Under the pieces are notes generated by a model. The model ran no database searches, had not been told where the DNA came from, and saw only the letters and a program-made list of their open reading frames with translations. Shown piece by piece: positions 1-7,204 of a stretch of DNA of 64,000 bases. The DNA lies in NCBI RefSeq assembly GCF_037911585.1, contig NZ_JBAJNS010000001.1, positions 4,449,501-4,513,500 of the forward strand. Reading direction: 5' to 3'. Each line of letters begins with the position of its first letter. The first letter of the stretch is position 1. This DNA comes from Streptomyces sp. GSL17-111 (lineage in GTDB: Bacteria; Actinomycetota; Actinomycetes; Streptomycetales; Streptomycetaceae). Made by a program: the position numbers and the translations under genes.

Positions 1-763
1 TGTGCGGGTGGGCGGACAGGCAGACGAACTCCCGCCGGGACAGGTTCCGCGACATCCACTCGAAGCGGTCCGCGTGGGTGGAGGGCGTGGAGCGCTCCAC
101 GGTGGCCGGCAGGTTCAGGATGATCTCCCGGCCCTCCTCCGGCTGCCACACGTCCATCACGGACTCGCAGACCTCCAGCGCGAAGTCCAGCTCGGTGTCC
201 GTGAAGATCTCCGGGCTGTACTGGTAGCCGAAGGAGGTGCGGTCGTCCAGGAGCTTGTCGGCGTACTCCATGACCAGGCGGGTGCCGTCCACAGCGATCT
301 GCCGCACCTGCTCGCGGGTGCCGCGGAAGACGACGCGGCGGAACGTCGGCGCCGTCGCGTTGTACAGGTGCACCGTCGCCCGGCGCGCACCGACCAGCGA
401 CTCGACCGTCCGCTCGATCAGCTCCTCGCGGGCCTGCGTCAGCACGGAGATCGTGACGTCCTCGGGGATCGCGTCCTCGTCGATGATCGACCGCACGAAG
501 TCGAAGTCCGTCTGGCCGGAGGCGGGGAAGCCGACCTCGATCTCCTTGTAGCCCATGGCCACCAGCAGGTCGAACATCTTCCGCTTGCGGGCCGGGGACA
601 TCGGGTCGATCAGGGCCTGGTTGCCGTCCCGCAGGTCGGTGGACAGCCAGCGCGGCGCCCGGGTGATCCGGCGGTCCGGCCAGGTGCGGTCGGGGATGTC
701 CACGGCCTCGTACGGGCCGTACTTGCGGATCGGCATTCCCGAGGGCTGCTGGCGATTGCTCAT
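1..763 (-). CDS. leuA: 2-isopropylmalate synthase LeuA (partial, N-terminal 254 residues)
   Basis: First committed step of leucine synthesis: condenses acetyl-CoA with 2-oxoisovalerate in the cytoplasm. The visible part begins MSNRQQPSGMPIRKYGPYEA and carries the family signature STDLRDGNQAL (about residues 41-51) in the TIM-barrel catalytic domain. The last codons before the window edge give HPH, the start of the metal-binding H-x-H of the family. The C-terminal half, including the LeuA dimerisation/allosteric domain, lies outside the window. The ATG at 763 follows an AGGAG-like ribosome site. A leucine leader peptide and alternative hairpins precede it (801-894), so leucine attenuation is expected. 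Identification is very secure. Confidence 0.96.
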   Translation of the reverse strand, partial: MSNRQQPSGMPIRKYGPYEAVDIPDRTWPDRRITRAPRWLSTDLRDGNQALIDPMSPARKRKMFDLLVAMGYKEIEVGFPASGQTDFDFVRSIIDEDAIPEDVTISVLTQAREELIERTVESLVGARRATVHLYNATAPTFRRVVFRGTREQVRQIAVDGTRLVMEYADKLLDDRTSFGYQYSPEIFTDTELDFALEVCESVMDVWQPEEGREIILNLPATVERSTPSTHADRFEWMSRNLSRREFVCLSAHPH

Positions 764-800
764 GGGGTGTGGGCTCCTGTCGCGGCGTGGCTTCTGCAGA

Positions 801-855
801 AGGCCGACGGTGGCAGCACCGAACTCCGCGGGGAGGGGGTCGGCCTCTACAGGCC
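801..855 (-). promoter_or_regulatory. leuA transcription attenuator (alternative hairpins)
   Basis: Three segments compete for pairing. GGCCT at 842-846 can pair with AGGCC at 851-855, with the leader stop codon in the loop. The overlapping 839-846 segment can instead pair with AGGCCGAC at 801-808 as a perfect 8-bp stem. A small CGGTG/CACCG hairpin (808-821) lies inside the second form. Mutually exclusive stems right behind a Leu-rich leader ORF are the layout of ribosome-mediated attenuation. Pairing is read directly; the regulatory role is inferred. Confidence 0.72.
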
Positions 856-894
856 CTCACCGCGGCGGCTAAGGAGAAGCAGCCCGAATCGCAT
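847..894 (-). CDS. leuL: leucine leader peptide of leuA
   Basis: A 15-residue ORF, MRFGLLLLSRRGEGL, between the leuA promoter region and leuA. Four consecutive Leu codons (CTG CTT CTC CTT) sit at residues 5-8. Stalling there when charged tRNA-Leu is scarce would change which downstream hairpin forms. Leader peptides of this type before leuA are a recognised actinobacterial feature. It is far below usual ORF-length cut-offs. Confidence 0.8.
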   Translation of the reverse strand: MRFGLLLLSRRGEGL

Positions 895-999
895 GATGGC
901 GGTAGCGTAACCGAGCGTTCCCGGCCCTGCGGAACCTGTATCAATATGCGAGACCTGTCATGCCTTCACACGGTGCGTACGGTCGGTTACCGTGAGGAT

Positions 1000-1263
1000 A
1001 TGGACATTACCGTCATCCGTACCGGCGGCCAGGGCGGCCGCCCCCGCCGGGCCACCCTCCGGACGTCCGACCCGGAGCTGACCGAGCTGGCCCGCACCGC
1101 CGTGGCCGAGGGTCACGAGACGCCGCCGGTCGGGGTGCCGGAGGGGTTCAACTACGAGATCACCGTGGACGACGCCTCCGTCTACTGCGCCGACCCCCGG
1201 CTCACGTCCGCCCAGTCCTCGCTGATCACGGCCGTCCTCCACGCGGCGGAGCGGCCGGAGTAG
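1000..1263 (+). CDS. emfourin-like small protein (putative metalloprotease inhibitor)
   Basis: 87 residues, starting MDITVIRTGGQGGRPRRATL. The pattern of an N-terminal beta-strand with TGG, an RR motif, then FNYEITVDDASVYCADPRLT and a final helix resembles the emfourin/protealysin-inhibitor family, often found beside M4 metalloproteases. No protease gene is adjacent here, so the partner is unknown. The start at 1000 follows a GTGAGGAT ribosome-site region; upstream in-frame ATGs would run into the leuA leader. It lies between the divergent leuA leader and recO. Family assignment is from pattern memory only and moderately sure; that it is a real gene is likely. Confidence 0.6.
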   Translation: MDITVIRTGGQGGRPRRATLRTSDPELTELARTAVAEGHETPPVGVPEGFNYEITVDDASVYCADPRLTSAQSSLITAVLHAAERPE

Positions 1264-1363
1264 CGGGGTCCGCCCCGCGCACCCGCGTCGCCTGCCCCGC
1301 ACCCCACGCCCGCGCACCCGGGGCACGGAGACGCGGGCGCGCGGCGGCTGCGAAGATGGGGCC

Positions 1364-2113
1364 ATGAGCCTGTTCCGCGACGACGGCATCGTGCTGCGTA
1401 CCCAGAAGCTGGGCGAGGCGGACCGCATCATCACCCTCCTCACCCGGGGCCACGGCCGGGTGCGGGCCGTGGCCCGGGGGGTGCGTCGGACGAAGTCGAA
1501 GTTCGGCGCCCGGCTGGAGCCCTTCTCCCACGTGGACGTGCAGTTCTTCGCCCGGGGGAGCGAGCTCGTCGGGCGCGGACTGCCCCTGTGCACGCAGACG
1601 GAGACGATCGCGCCGCACGGCCGGGGCATCGTCACGGACTACGCCCGCTACACCGCCGGCACGGCCATGCTGGAGACGGCGGAACGCTTCACCGACCACG
1701 AGGGCGAGCCGAACGTCCAGCAGTACCTGCTCCTGGTGGGGGGCCTGCGCACACTGGCCGCCGGGGAGCACGCGCCGGGGCTCGTCCTGGACGCCTTCCT
1801 CCTGCGCTCGCTCGCCGTCGGCGGCTACGCCCCCAGCTTCGACGCCTGCGCCCGGTGCGGCATGCCGGGCCCGAACCGTTTCTTCTCCGTCTCCGCGGGC
1901 GGCACCGTCTGCCCCGACTGCCGGGTGCCCGGCAGCGTCGTCCCCTCACCCGAGGCCGTCCGCCTGCTGGCCGCGCTGCTGTCCGGCGACTGGCCGACGG
2001 CGGACGCCGCCGAGCCCCGCCACGTCCGCGAGGGCAGCGGCCTGGTCTCGGCCTATCTGCACTGGCACCTGGAGCGGGGGCTGCGTTCCCTGCGGTACGT
2101 CGACAAGAGCTGA
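1364..2113 (+). CDS. recO: DNA repair protein RecO
   Basis: 249 residues. RecO binds ssDNA and SSB and helps RecFOR load RecA at gaps. The N-terminal OB-fold shows the hallmark MSLFRDDGIVLRTQKLGEAD start and GRVRAVARGVRRTKSKFGARLEPF. A CxxC...CxxC zinc module is present in the C-terminal half (CARCGMPGP, then CPDC about 20 residues later). Length is normal for actinobacterial RecO. In other Streptomyces the next gene is usually uppS; here foreign-looking genes intervene before uppS at 4750. Confidence 0.96.
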   Translation: MSLFRDDGIVLRTQKLGEADRIITLLTRGHGRVRAVARGVRRTKSKFGARLEPFSHVDVQFFARGSELVGRGLPLCTQTETIAPHGRGIVTDYARYTAGTAMLETAERFTDHEGEPNVQQYLLLVGGLRTLAAGEHAPGLVLDAFLLRSLAVGGYAPSFDACARCGMPGPNRFFSVSAGGTVCPDCRVPGSVVPSPEAVRLLAALLSGDWPTADAAEPRHVREGSGLVSAYLHWHLERGLRSLRYVDKS

Positions 2114-2285
2114 CCGGGAGACCCTCGGCCCTGATCCCTGCCGACCTCCGAGGCCGCGCGGCACGGGAAGTCCTGGCGACAAGGCGGGCGCAGGAAGGGG
2201 GCCGAGGCGGCGGCTTACTCGGCGGTGCCGAAGAGGCCGAGGGGAGCGGTCGATCCGGGACGGCGATCGCGCGGGGTCGCCGAGG

Positions 2286-2876
2286 TCAGTGGTGTGATCG
2301 GCGTAGCCCTGCGACGAGGAGTTCGGCCATGCGGCGTGCGTCGTAGCGGGTGTCGCTCTCCGCGCCGATGCAGAGGTTACCGACGCCGCGCATGAGCTGG
2401 TACGCGTCGATGTCGGGGCGGATCTCGCCGGTGACGGCTGCGGCTTCGAGCAGTTCGGTGCAGACGGGTAGGAGTCGGTCGAGGAAGTAGGCATGCAGCG
2501 CCTCGAAATCGGCGTTGTCGGCCTGCAGCACGGCGGCGAGTCCGTGTTTGGTCACCAGAAAATCGACGAAGAGGTTGATCCACTGCCCTAGGGCTGTGTA
2601 CGGAGAGCCGGTCGCCAGCAGGGCCGGGCCCGCATCGGCGCAGGCGTCGACCTGGTGCCGGTAGACGCCGATGATGAGGTCTGCTCGTGTCGGGAAGTGG
2701 CGGTAGATCGTACCCAGTCCGACGCCGGCCTTGGCCGCGATGTCGCGTACCGGCGCGTCCACGCCTGACGTGACGAAGACCGTGGCGGCCGCATCGAGCA
2801 GGGTTTCCCTGTTACGTCGGGCGTCCTTCCGCCCGGACGGGGCCGCCTGCCTCGCGCCCTCGCCGCTGTCGCCCAC
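2286..2876 (-). CDS. TetR-family transcriptional regulator
   Basis: 196 residues from a GTG at 2876 that has a good AAGGAG ribosome site 6 nt upstream. Longer in-frame ATG starts (up to 3008) are possible, but they would place the tandem operator-like palindromes inside the coding region. The N-terminal helix-turn-helix reads DIAAKAGVGLGTIYRHFPTR, the classic TetR recognition-helix pattern; the rest is the ligand-binding/dimer domain. It is divergent from the aldo/keto reductase at 3030, with paired palindromes between, so autoregulation plus control of the reductase is the simplest reading. The ligand is unknown. Part of the segment that separates recO from uppS. Confidence 0.9.
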   Translation of the reverse strand: MGDSGEGARQAAPSGRKDARRNRETLLDAAATVFVTSGVDAPVRDIAAKAGVGLGTIYRHFPTRADLIIGVYRHQVDACADAGPALLATGSPYTALGQWINLFVDFLVTKHGLAAVLQADNADFEALHAYFLDRLLPVCTELLEAAAVTGEIRPDIDAYQLMRGVGNLCIGAESDTRYDARRMAELLVAGLRRSHH

Positions 2877-2909
2877 CGCACGCTCCTTCCACTCTGCGCT
2901 TGCAAAAGC

Positions 2910-2946
2910 GGAACGATGTTCCGTATCGTTTCCGGAACAAGGTTCC
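2910..2946. promoter_or_regulatory. tandem palindromic operator of the TetR/aldo-keto reductase pair
   Basis: Two near-identical inverted repeats, GGAACgatGTTCC (2910-2922) and GGAACaagGTTCC (2934-2946), with centres 24 bp apart, lie in the divergent region between the regulator and the reductase. Such paired GGAAC/GTTCC half-sites are typical of TetR dimers binding cooperatively. They are the only strong palindromes in this gap. Confidence 0.72.
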
Positions 2947-3029
2947 GCTTTGCTCATGATGTCAGAGCAGGGCCGGGTAACCAAGCCATGTAACGCACCG
3001 CGCTTCACCCCTCATGAGGAGACACGGTC

Positions 3030-4049
3030 ATGCAGTACCGCATCCTGGGCCGCACCGGTGTGCAGGTCAGTACCCTCGCGCTCGGCGCGATGAACTTCGG
3101 AAAGATCGGGCGCACCACGCAGGACGAGGTCACAGGCATCGTCGACGCCGCGCTGGAGGCGGGGATCAACCTGATCGACACCGCCGACGTGTACAGCGGC
3201 GGCGAGTCGGAGGAGATGGTCGGCAAGGCCATCGGCGGGCGCCGCGACGACATCGTGCTGGCCACGAAGGCGACCATGCCGATGGGCGACGAGCGCAATC
3301 GCCAGGGCGGTTCGCGCCGCTGGCTGGTCACCGCGCTGGAGGACAGCCTGCGTCGGCTCGGCGTCGACCACGTCGACCTCTACCAGATCCACCGGTGGGA
3401 CTCGAACACCAGCGACGAGGAGACCCTGTCGGCGTTGACCGACCTGCAGCGCGCGGGAAAGATCCGCTACTTCGGCTCCTCGACCTTTCCGGCCTACCGC
3501 ATCGTGCAAGCCCAGTGGGCCGCCCGTGAACATCGCTTGAGCCGTTACGTCACCGAACAGCCCAGCTACTCGATCCTGCAGCGCGGCATCGAGACGCACG
3601 TCCTGCCCGTGACCGAGCAGTACGGGCTCGGAGTGATGGTGTGGAGCCCGCTGGCCTCGGGCTGGCTGTCGGGCGCGATCCGCGAGGGCAGTGAGATCAC
3701 CACCAGCCGTTCAACCTTCATGCCGCAGCGCTTCGACACCACCATCCCCTCCAACCGGGCCAGGCTCGACGCCGTCGAGCAACTGGCCAAGGTCGCCGAC
3801 GAGGCCGGCCTGACGATGATCCAGCTCGCACTCGCCTTCGTGACCGCGCACCCCGGCGTGACCAGCGCCCTCCTCGGCCCTCGCACGCTGGACCACCTGT
3901 ACTCGCAGCTCGCCGCCGCAGACATCACGCTCTCCGCCGACGTACTCGACGCGATCGACGGCATCGTCGCCCCCGGCACCGATCTCGCCGCACACGAGAA
4001 GAACGACACTCCGCCCGCGCTGCTCGACTCGTCACTGCGGCGACGCTGA
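3030..4049 (+). CDS. aldo/keto reductase
   Basis: 339-residue NADPH-dependent oxidoreductase of the AKR superfamily. It shows the catalytic set D50 and Y55 (IDTADVY), K80 (LATKAT) and H121 (YQIHRWD), and the C-terminal cofactor loop near SALLGPRTLDHL. Substrate is unknown; this branch resembles general AKRs acting on aldehydes or ketones. It is transcribed divergently from the TetR gene through the double palindrome at 2910-2946, so it is probably induced by that regulator's ligand. The following DNA holds IS605-type remnants. Together they separate recO from uppS, which suggests the pair was acquired. Confidence 0.92.
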   Translation: MQYRILGRTGVQVSTLALGAMNFGKIGRTTQDEVTGIVDAALEAGINLIDTADVYSGGESEEMVGKAIGGRRDDIVLATKATMPMGDERNRQGGSRRWLVTALEDSLRRLGVDHVDLYQIHRWDSNTSDEETLSALTDLQRAGKIRYFGSSTFPAYRIVQAQWAAREHRLSRYVTEQPSYSILQRGIETHVLPVTEQYGLGVMVWSPLASGWLSGAIREGSEITTSRSTFMPQRFDTTIPSNRARLDAVEQLAKVADEAGLTMIQLALAFVTAHPGVTSALLGPRTLDHLYSQLAAADITLSADVLDAIDGIVAPGTDLAAHEKNDTPPALLDSSLRRR

Positions 4050-4269
4050 TCGTCCCAGCGAGAGCCTCCTCACCCGGCGGCCCGTCAGCGATCCGCCGCA
4101 CGCGCGCAAACAGGCGGCGTGGGAGGTCTCCGGCGACACGTCGGGCCCAGGTCCCGGTGATCGTGGAGTGGCGACACTCTGTGATCACCAGGGGCCTGTG
4201 CCCGTGCCTCCGTCATGGCTGACCGACCCGCTCCGGGACCCATGCGCGGGTCGTCGGGGTCGTACTCGG

Positions 4270-4715
4270 AAGGTCGACAGCCCGCGCCTTCCGCGCCGGG
4301 CGGAGAAGAAGCCGGGGCGCCTTCAGCGGGATGTGTCCCGCAAGGCCAAGGGGTCGAGGAACCGGGCCAAGGCCCGCGTCAGAGTCGCACGCCAGCACGC
4401 CAAGGTGGCGGACCGGCGCCGGGACTGGCACCACAGGCCTCCACACCGACCATGCGCGACAACCAAGCGGTGTTCGTGGAAGACCTCGCGGTGTCCGGTC
4501 TCGGGCGCAGCGCGTCTCGCCAAGGCCGTGCACGACCGGGACCACAACGCAGCGCGCAACGTCCTCTTCGAAGGACGCTGTATTGTCGCCGCCGGGCGGG
4601 CGGAGACACCAAACGCCTCGTGGAGCGCCGGTAAGACCAGGACGAGAGTCCCGGCACAGCGCGGTGAAGCAGGAAGCCCGCGGAAGGGTCAGCCGACCCA
4701 GGCCGCAGTCACTGG
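4270..4715 (+). pseudogene. decayed TnpB-like gene of an IS200/IS605-family element
   Basis: Fragments of a TnpB (RNA-guided transposon nuclease family) survive in more than one frame. One frame reads RRAEKKPGRLQRDVSRKAKG then RVARQHAKVADRRRDW, the usual mid-protein region. Another frame carries MRDNQAVFVEDLAVSGLGR. The first frame resumes with HDRDHNAARNVL, the conserved TnpB C-terminus. The N-terminal half, the zinc-finger CxxC part and the RuvC catalytic core are missing or shifted, so it cannot be active. An open frame runs from it into uppS by chance. It lies between the aldo/keto reductase and uppS and marks the probable insertion history of this segment. Confidence 0.78.
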
Positions 4716-4749
4716 CCCTGAGGCCAGGGAGCACGTCAAGGAGTTGAGC

Positions 4750-5574
4750 ATGCTGAGCCGGCAGTCGCGCGCGTCCCGTGGCTACACCGCACCCGAACCC
4801 CACCCCTCCGGCGCCCGTCCGCCGAAAATCCCCGCCGAACTCGTGCCGAACCACGTGGCGGTCGTGATGGACGGCAACGGGCGCTGGGCGAAGGAACGCG
4901 GCCTGCCGCGCACCGAGGGGCACCGCATGGGCGAGGCGGTCGTGCTCGACGTGCTCAAGGGCTGCCTGGAGATCGGCGTCAAGAACCTCTCCCTCTACGC
5001 CTTCTCCACCGAGAACTGGAAGCGCTCGCCGGAGGAGGTGCGCTTCCTGATGAACTTCAACCGGGACGTCATCCGCCGCCGCCGCGACGAGATGGACGCC
5101 CTCGGCATCCGCATCCGCTGGGTCGGGCGGATGCCGAAGCTGTGGAAGTCCGTCGTCCAGGAGCTTCAGATCGCGCAGGAGCAGACGAAGAACAACCGGG
5201 CGATGACGCTGTACTTCTGCGTCAACTACGGCGGTCGCGCCGAGATCGCCGACGCCGCCGCGGCGATCGCGCGCGACGTGGCCGACGGCCGGCTGGATCC
5301 GTCCAAGGTCAACGAGAAGACCTTCGGCAAGTACCTCTACTACCGGGACATGCCGGACGTCGACCTCTTCGTGCGCCCCTCGGGTGAGCAGCGCACGTCG
5401 AACTACCTGATCTGGCAGAGCGCCTACGCCGAGATGGTCTTCCAGGACGTCCTCTGGCCCGACTTCGACCGCCGCGACCTGTGGCGGGCCTGCCTGGAGT
5501 ACGCCCAGCGCGACCGGCGCTTCGGCGGTGCCCTGCCCAACGAGGTCCCGGCCCGTCCGGCCACGGGTACCTGA
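4750..5574 (+). CDS. uppS: isoprenyl transferase (undecaprenyl/polyprenyl diphosphate synthase, cis type)
   Basis: 274 residues. Adds isopentenyl units to make the polyprenyl carrier for cell-wall synthesis. Clear cis-prenyltransferase motifs: HVAVVMDGNGRWAKERGLPR with the catalytic Asp, YAFSTENWKRSPEEV, and the C-terminal DLFVRPSGEQRTSNYLIWQ. The ATG at 4750 has AAGGAG 6 nt upstream. A larger open frame extends back to 4168 but is built from tnpB debris. The first 12 or so residues (MLSRQSRASRGY) look unlike usual Streptomyces homologues, and the upstream DNA is transposon-derived, so the native promoter and 5' end may have been replaced. Confidence 0.95.
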   Translation: MLSRQSRASRGYTAPEPHPSGARPPKIPAELVPNHVAVVMDGNGRWAKERGLPRTEGHRMGEAVVLDVLKGCLEIGVKNLSLYAFSTENWKRSPEEVRFLMNFNRDVIRRRRDEMDALGIRIRWVGRMPKLWKSVVQELQIAQEQTKNNRAMTLYFCVNYGGRAEIADAAAAIARDVADGRLDPSKVNEKTFGKYLYYRDMPDVDLFVRPSGEQRTSNYLIWQSAYAEMVFQDVLWPDFDRRDLWRACLEYAQRDRRFGGALPNEVPARPATGT

Positions 5575-5584
5575 GCCGCCGACG

Positions 5585-5622
5585 CCTCGGCCCCGGCCGC
5601 CTGGGGCGGACCGGGGCCGAGG
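5585..5622. terminator. bidirectional hairpin terminator between uppS and glyS
   Basis: A 12-bp inverted repeat (CCTCGGCCCCGG and its complement) lies in the short convergent gap, 10 bp after the uppS stop and 34 bp from the glyS stop. There is no U-tract, as is common in Streptomyces. Confidence 0.6.
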
Positions 5623-5655
5623 GCCGGGGGCGGGACGTGGCCGCCCCCGCGGGCG

Positions 5656-7038
5656 TCAGCAGCCGATGAGGCGGCTCGCCAGGTAGGACTCCACCTGGTC
5701 GAGCGAGACGCGCTCCTGCTTCATGGTGTCGCGCTCGCGCACGGTGACCGCGTTGTCGTCCAGCGTGTCGAAGTCGACCGTGACGCAGAACGGCGTGCCG
5801 ATCTCGTCCTGACGGCGGTAGCGGCGGCCGATGGCGCCCGCGTCGTCGAAGTCGATGTTCCAGTGGCCCCGCAGCGTCTGCGCCAGACCGCGCGCCTTCG
5901 GGGAGAGCTGCTCGTTGCGGGAGAGGGGCAGCACGGCGACCTTGACCGGCGACAGACGCGGGTCGAGGCGCATGACCGTGCGCTTCTCCATCTTGCCCTT
6001 CGCGTTGGGCGCCTCGTCCTCGATGTAGGCGTCCAGCATGAAGGCGAGCATCGCGCGGCCCACACCGGCGGCCGGCTCGATGACGTACGGCGTCCAGCGC
6101 TCGCCGGCCTCCTGGTCGAAGTACGACAGGTCCTGACCGGAGGCGGCGGAGTGGGCGTTCAGGTCGTAGTCGGTGCGGTTGGCGACGCCCTCGAGCTCGC
6201 CCCACTCCGAGCCGCCGAAGCTGAACCGGTACTCGATGTCAGCGGTGCGCTTGGAGTAGTGGGACAGCTTCTCCTTCGGGTGCTCGTACCAGCGCATGTT
6301 GGCCTCGGAGAGGCCGAGCCCCCGGTACCAGTTCCAGCGCTGCTCCATCCAGTAGTCGTGCCACTGCTCGTCCTCGCCCGGCTTGACGAAGAACTCCATC
6401 TCCATCTGCTCGAACTCCCGCGTGCGGAAGATGAAGTTGCCCGGCGTGATCTCGTTGCGGAACGACTTGCCCATCTGGGCGATGCCGAACGGCGGCTTGC
6501 GGCGCGCCGTCTGCTGCACCTGGCTGAAGTTGGTGAAGATGCCCTGCGCCGTCTCCGGCCGGAGGTAGGCGACCGAACCGGAGTCCTGCGTGGGGCCGAG
6601 GTGGGTGGAGAGCAGGCCGGAGAACTGCTTGGGCTCGGTGAAGGTGCCCTTGTTGCCGCAGTTGGGGCAGTTGAGGTCGGCCAGGCCACCCTCGGGCGGA
6701 CGGCCGTGCTTGGCCTCGTACGCCTCCTCCAGATGGTCGGCGCGGAAGCGCTTGTGGCAGGAGGTGCACTCGGTGAGCGGGTCGGTGAAGGTGGCGACGT
6801 GCCCGGAGGCCTGCCACACCTCCGACGCGAGGATCACCGAGGAGTCGATGCCGACCACGTCCTCGCGGGCGGTGACCATCGCACGCCACCACTGGCGCTT
6901 GATGTTCTCCTTCAGCTCCACGCCCAGCGGGCCGTAGTCCCAGGCGGCCCGCTGACCGCCGTAGATCTCGCTGCAGGGGTAGACGAAGCCACGGCGCTTG
7001 CTGAGGCTGACGATGGTGTCGATCTTGTCGGCGGCCAC
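5656..7038 (-). CDS. glyS: glycyl-tRNA synthetase (homodimeric, class II)
   Basis: 460 residues, the alpha2-type bacterial enzyme that charges tRNA-Gly. The opening KIDTIVSLSKRRGFVYPCSE and YGPLGVELKENIKRQWW, motif 2 near KSFRNEITPGNFIFRTREFE, and motif 3 around EPAAGVGRAMLAF are all present. Two CxxC pairs (CTSCHKR and CPNCGNKG) form the zinc-like insertion of this subtype. The C-terminal anticodon-binding domain is intact. Convergent with uppS and divergent from znuA. Confidence 0.97.
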   Translation of the reverse strand: MAADKIDTIVSLSKRRGFVYPCSEIYGGQRAAWDYGPLGVELKENIKRQWWRAMVTAREDVVGIDSSVILASEVWQASGHVATFTDPLTECTSCHKRFRADHLEEAYEAKHGRPPEGGLADLNCPNCGNKGTFTEPKQFSGLLSTHLGPTQDSGSVAYLRPETAQGIFTNFSQVQQTARRKPPFGIAQMGKSFRNEITPGNFIFRTREFEQMEMEFFVKPGEDEQWHDYWMEQRWNWYRGLGLSEANMRWYEHPKEKLSHYSKRTADIEYRFSFGGSEWGELEGVANRTDYDLNAHSAASGQDLSYFDQEAGERWTPYVIEPAAGVGRAMLAFMLDAYIEDEAPNAKGKMEKRTVMRLDPRLSPVKVAVLPLSRNEQLSPKARGLAQTLRGHWNIDFDDAGAIGRRYRRQDEIGTPFCVTVDFDTLDDNAVTVRERDTMKQERVSLDQVESYLASRLIGC

Positions 7039-7166
7039 GGTGCTCTCTTCGTTACGAAACGACGACGGAATAGCTCAGGTTACCGGCGCTTGAGGCCCCC
7101 GGATCAAATCGGTGCGGGGGAGGACGACGCCCGGCCGGTCACGGAGCGTGCGAACGCTGTTCGAAT

Positions 7167-7204
7167 TTGACAACGGTTTCCAACAGTGTTGAAAATGAGT
7201 GTCA
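7167..7204 (+). promoter_or_regulatory. znuA promoter with overlapping Zur box
   Basis: TTGACA at 7167-7172 and GAAAAT at 7191-7196, 18 bp apart, form a housekeeping-type promoter. The predicted transcript start falls at about 7203, at the znuA ATG, so the mRNA is probably leaderless. TGAAAATGAGTGTCA (7190-7204) matches the Streptomyces Zur palindrome TGAAAATGATTTTCA at 13 of 15 positions and covers the -10 box. Zinc-bound Zur would therefore block RNA polymerase directly. Confidence 0.7.

Noticed and set aside
3925..4188. Minus-strand frame resembling a transposase N-terminus (MITECRHSTITGTWARR)
   Set aside because: Similarity is too short and it overlaps the aldo/keto reductase 3' end; I cannot support a gene here.
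4168..5574. 468-residue TnpB-UppS fusion protein
   Set aside because: The upstream part is decayed TnpB without its core, and the uppS ATG at 4750 has its own good ribosome site, so the fusion is accidental.
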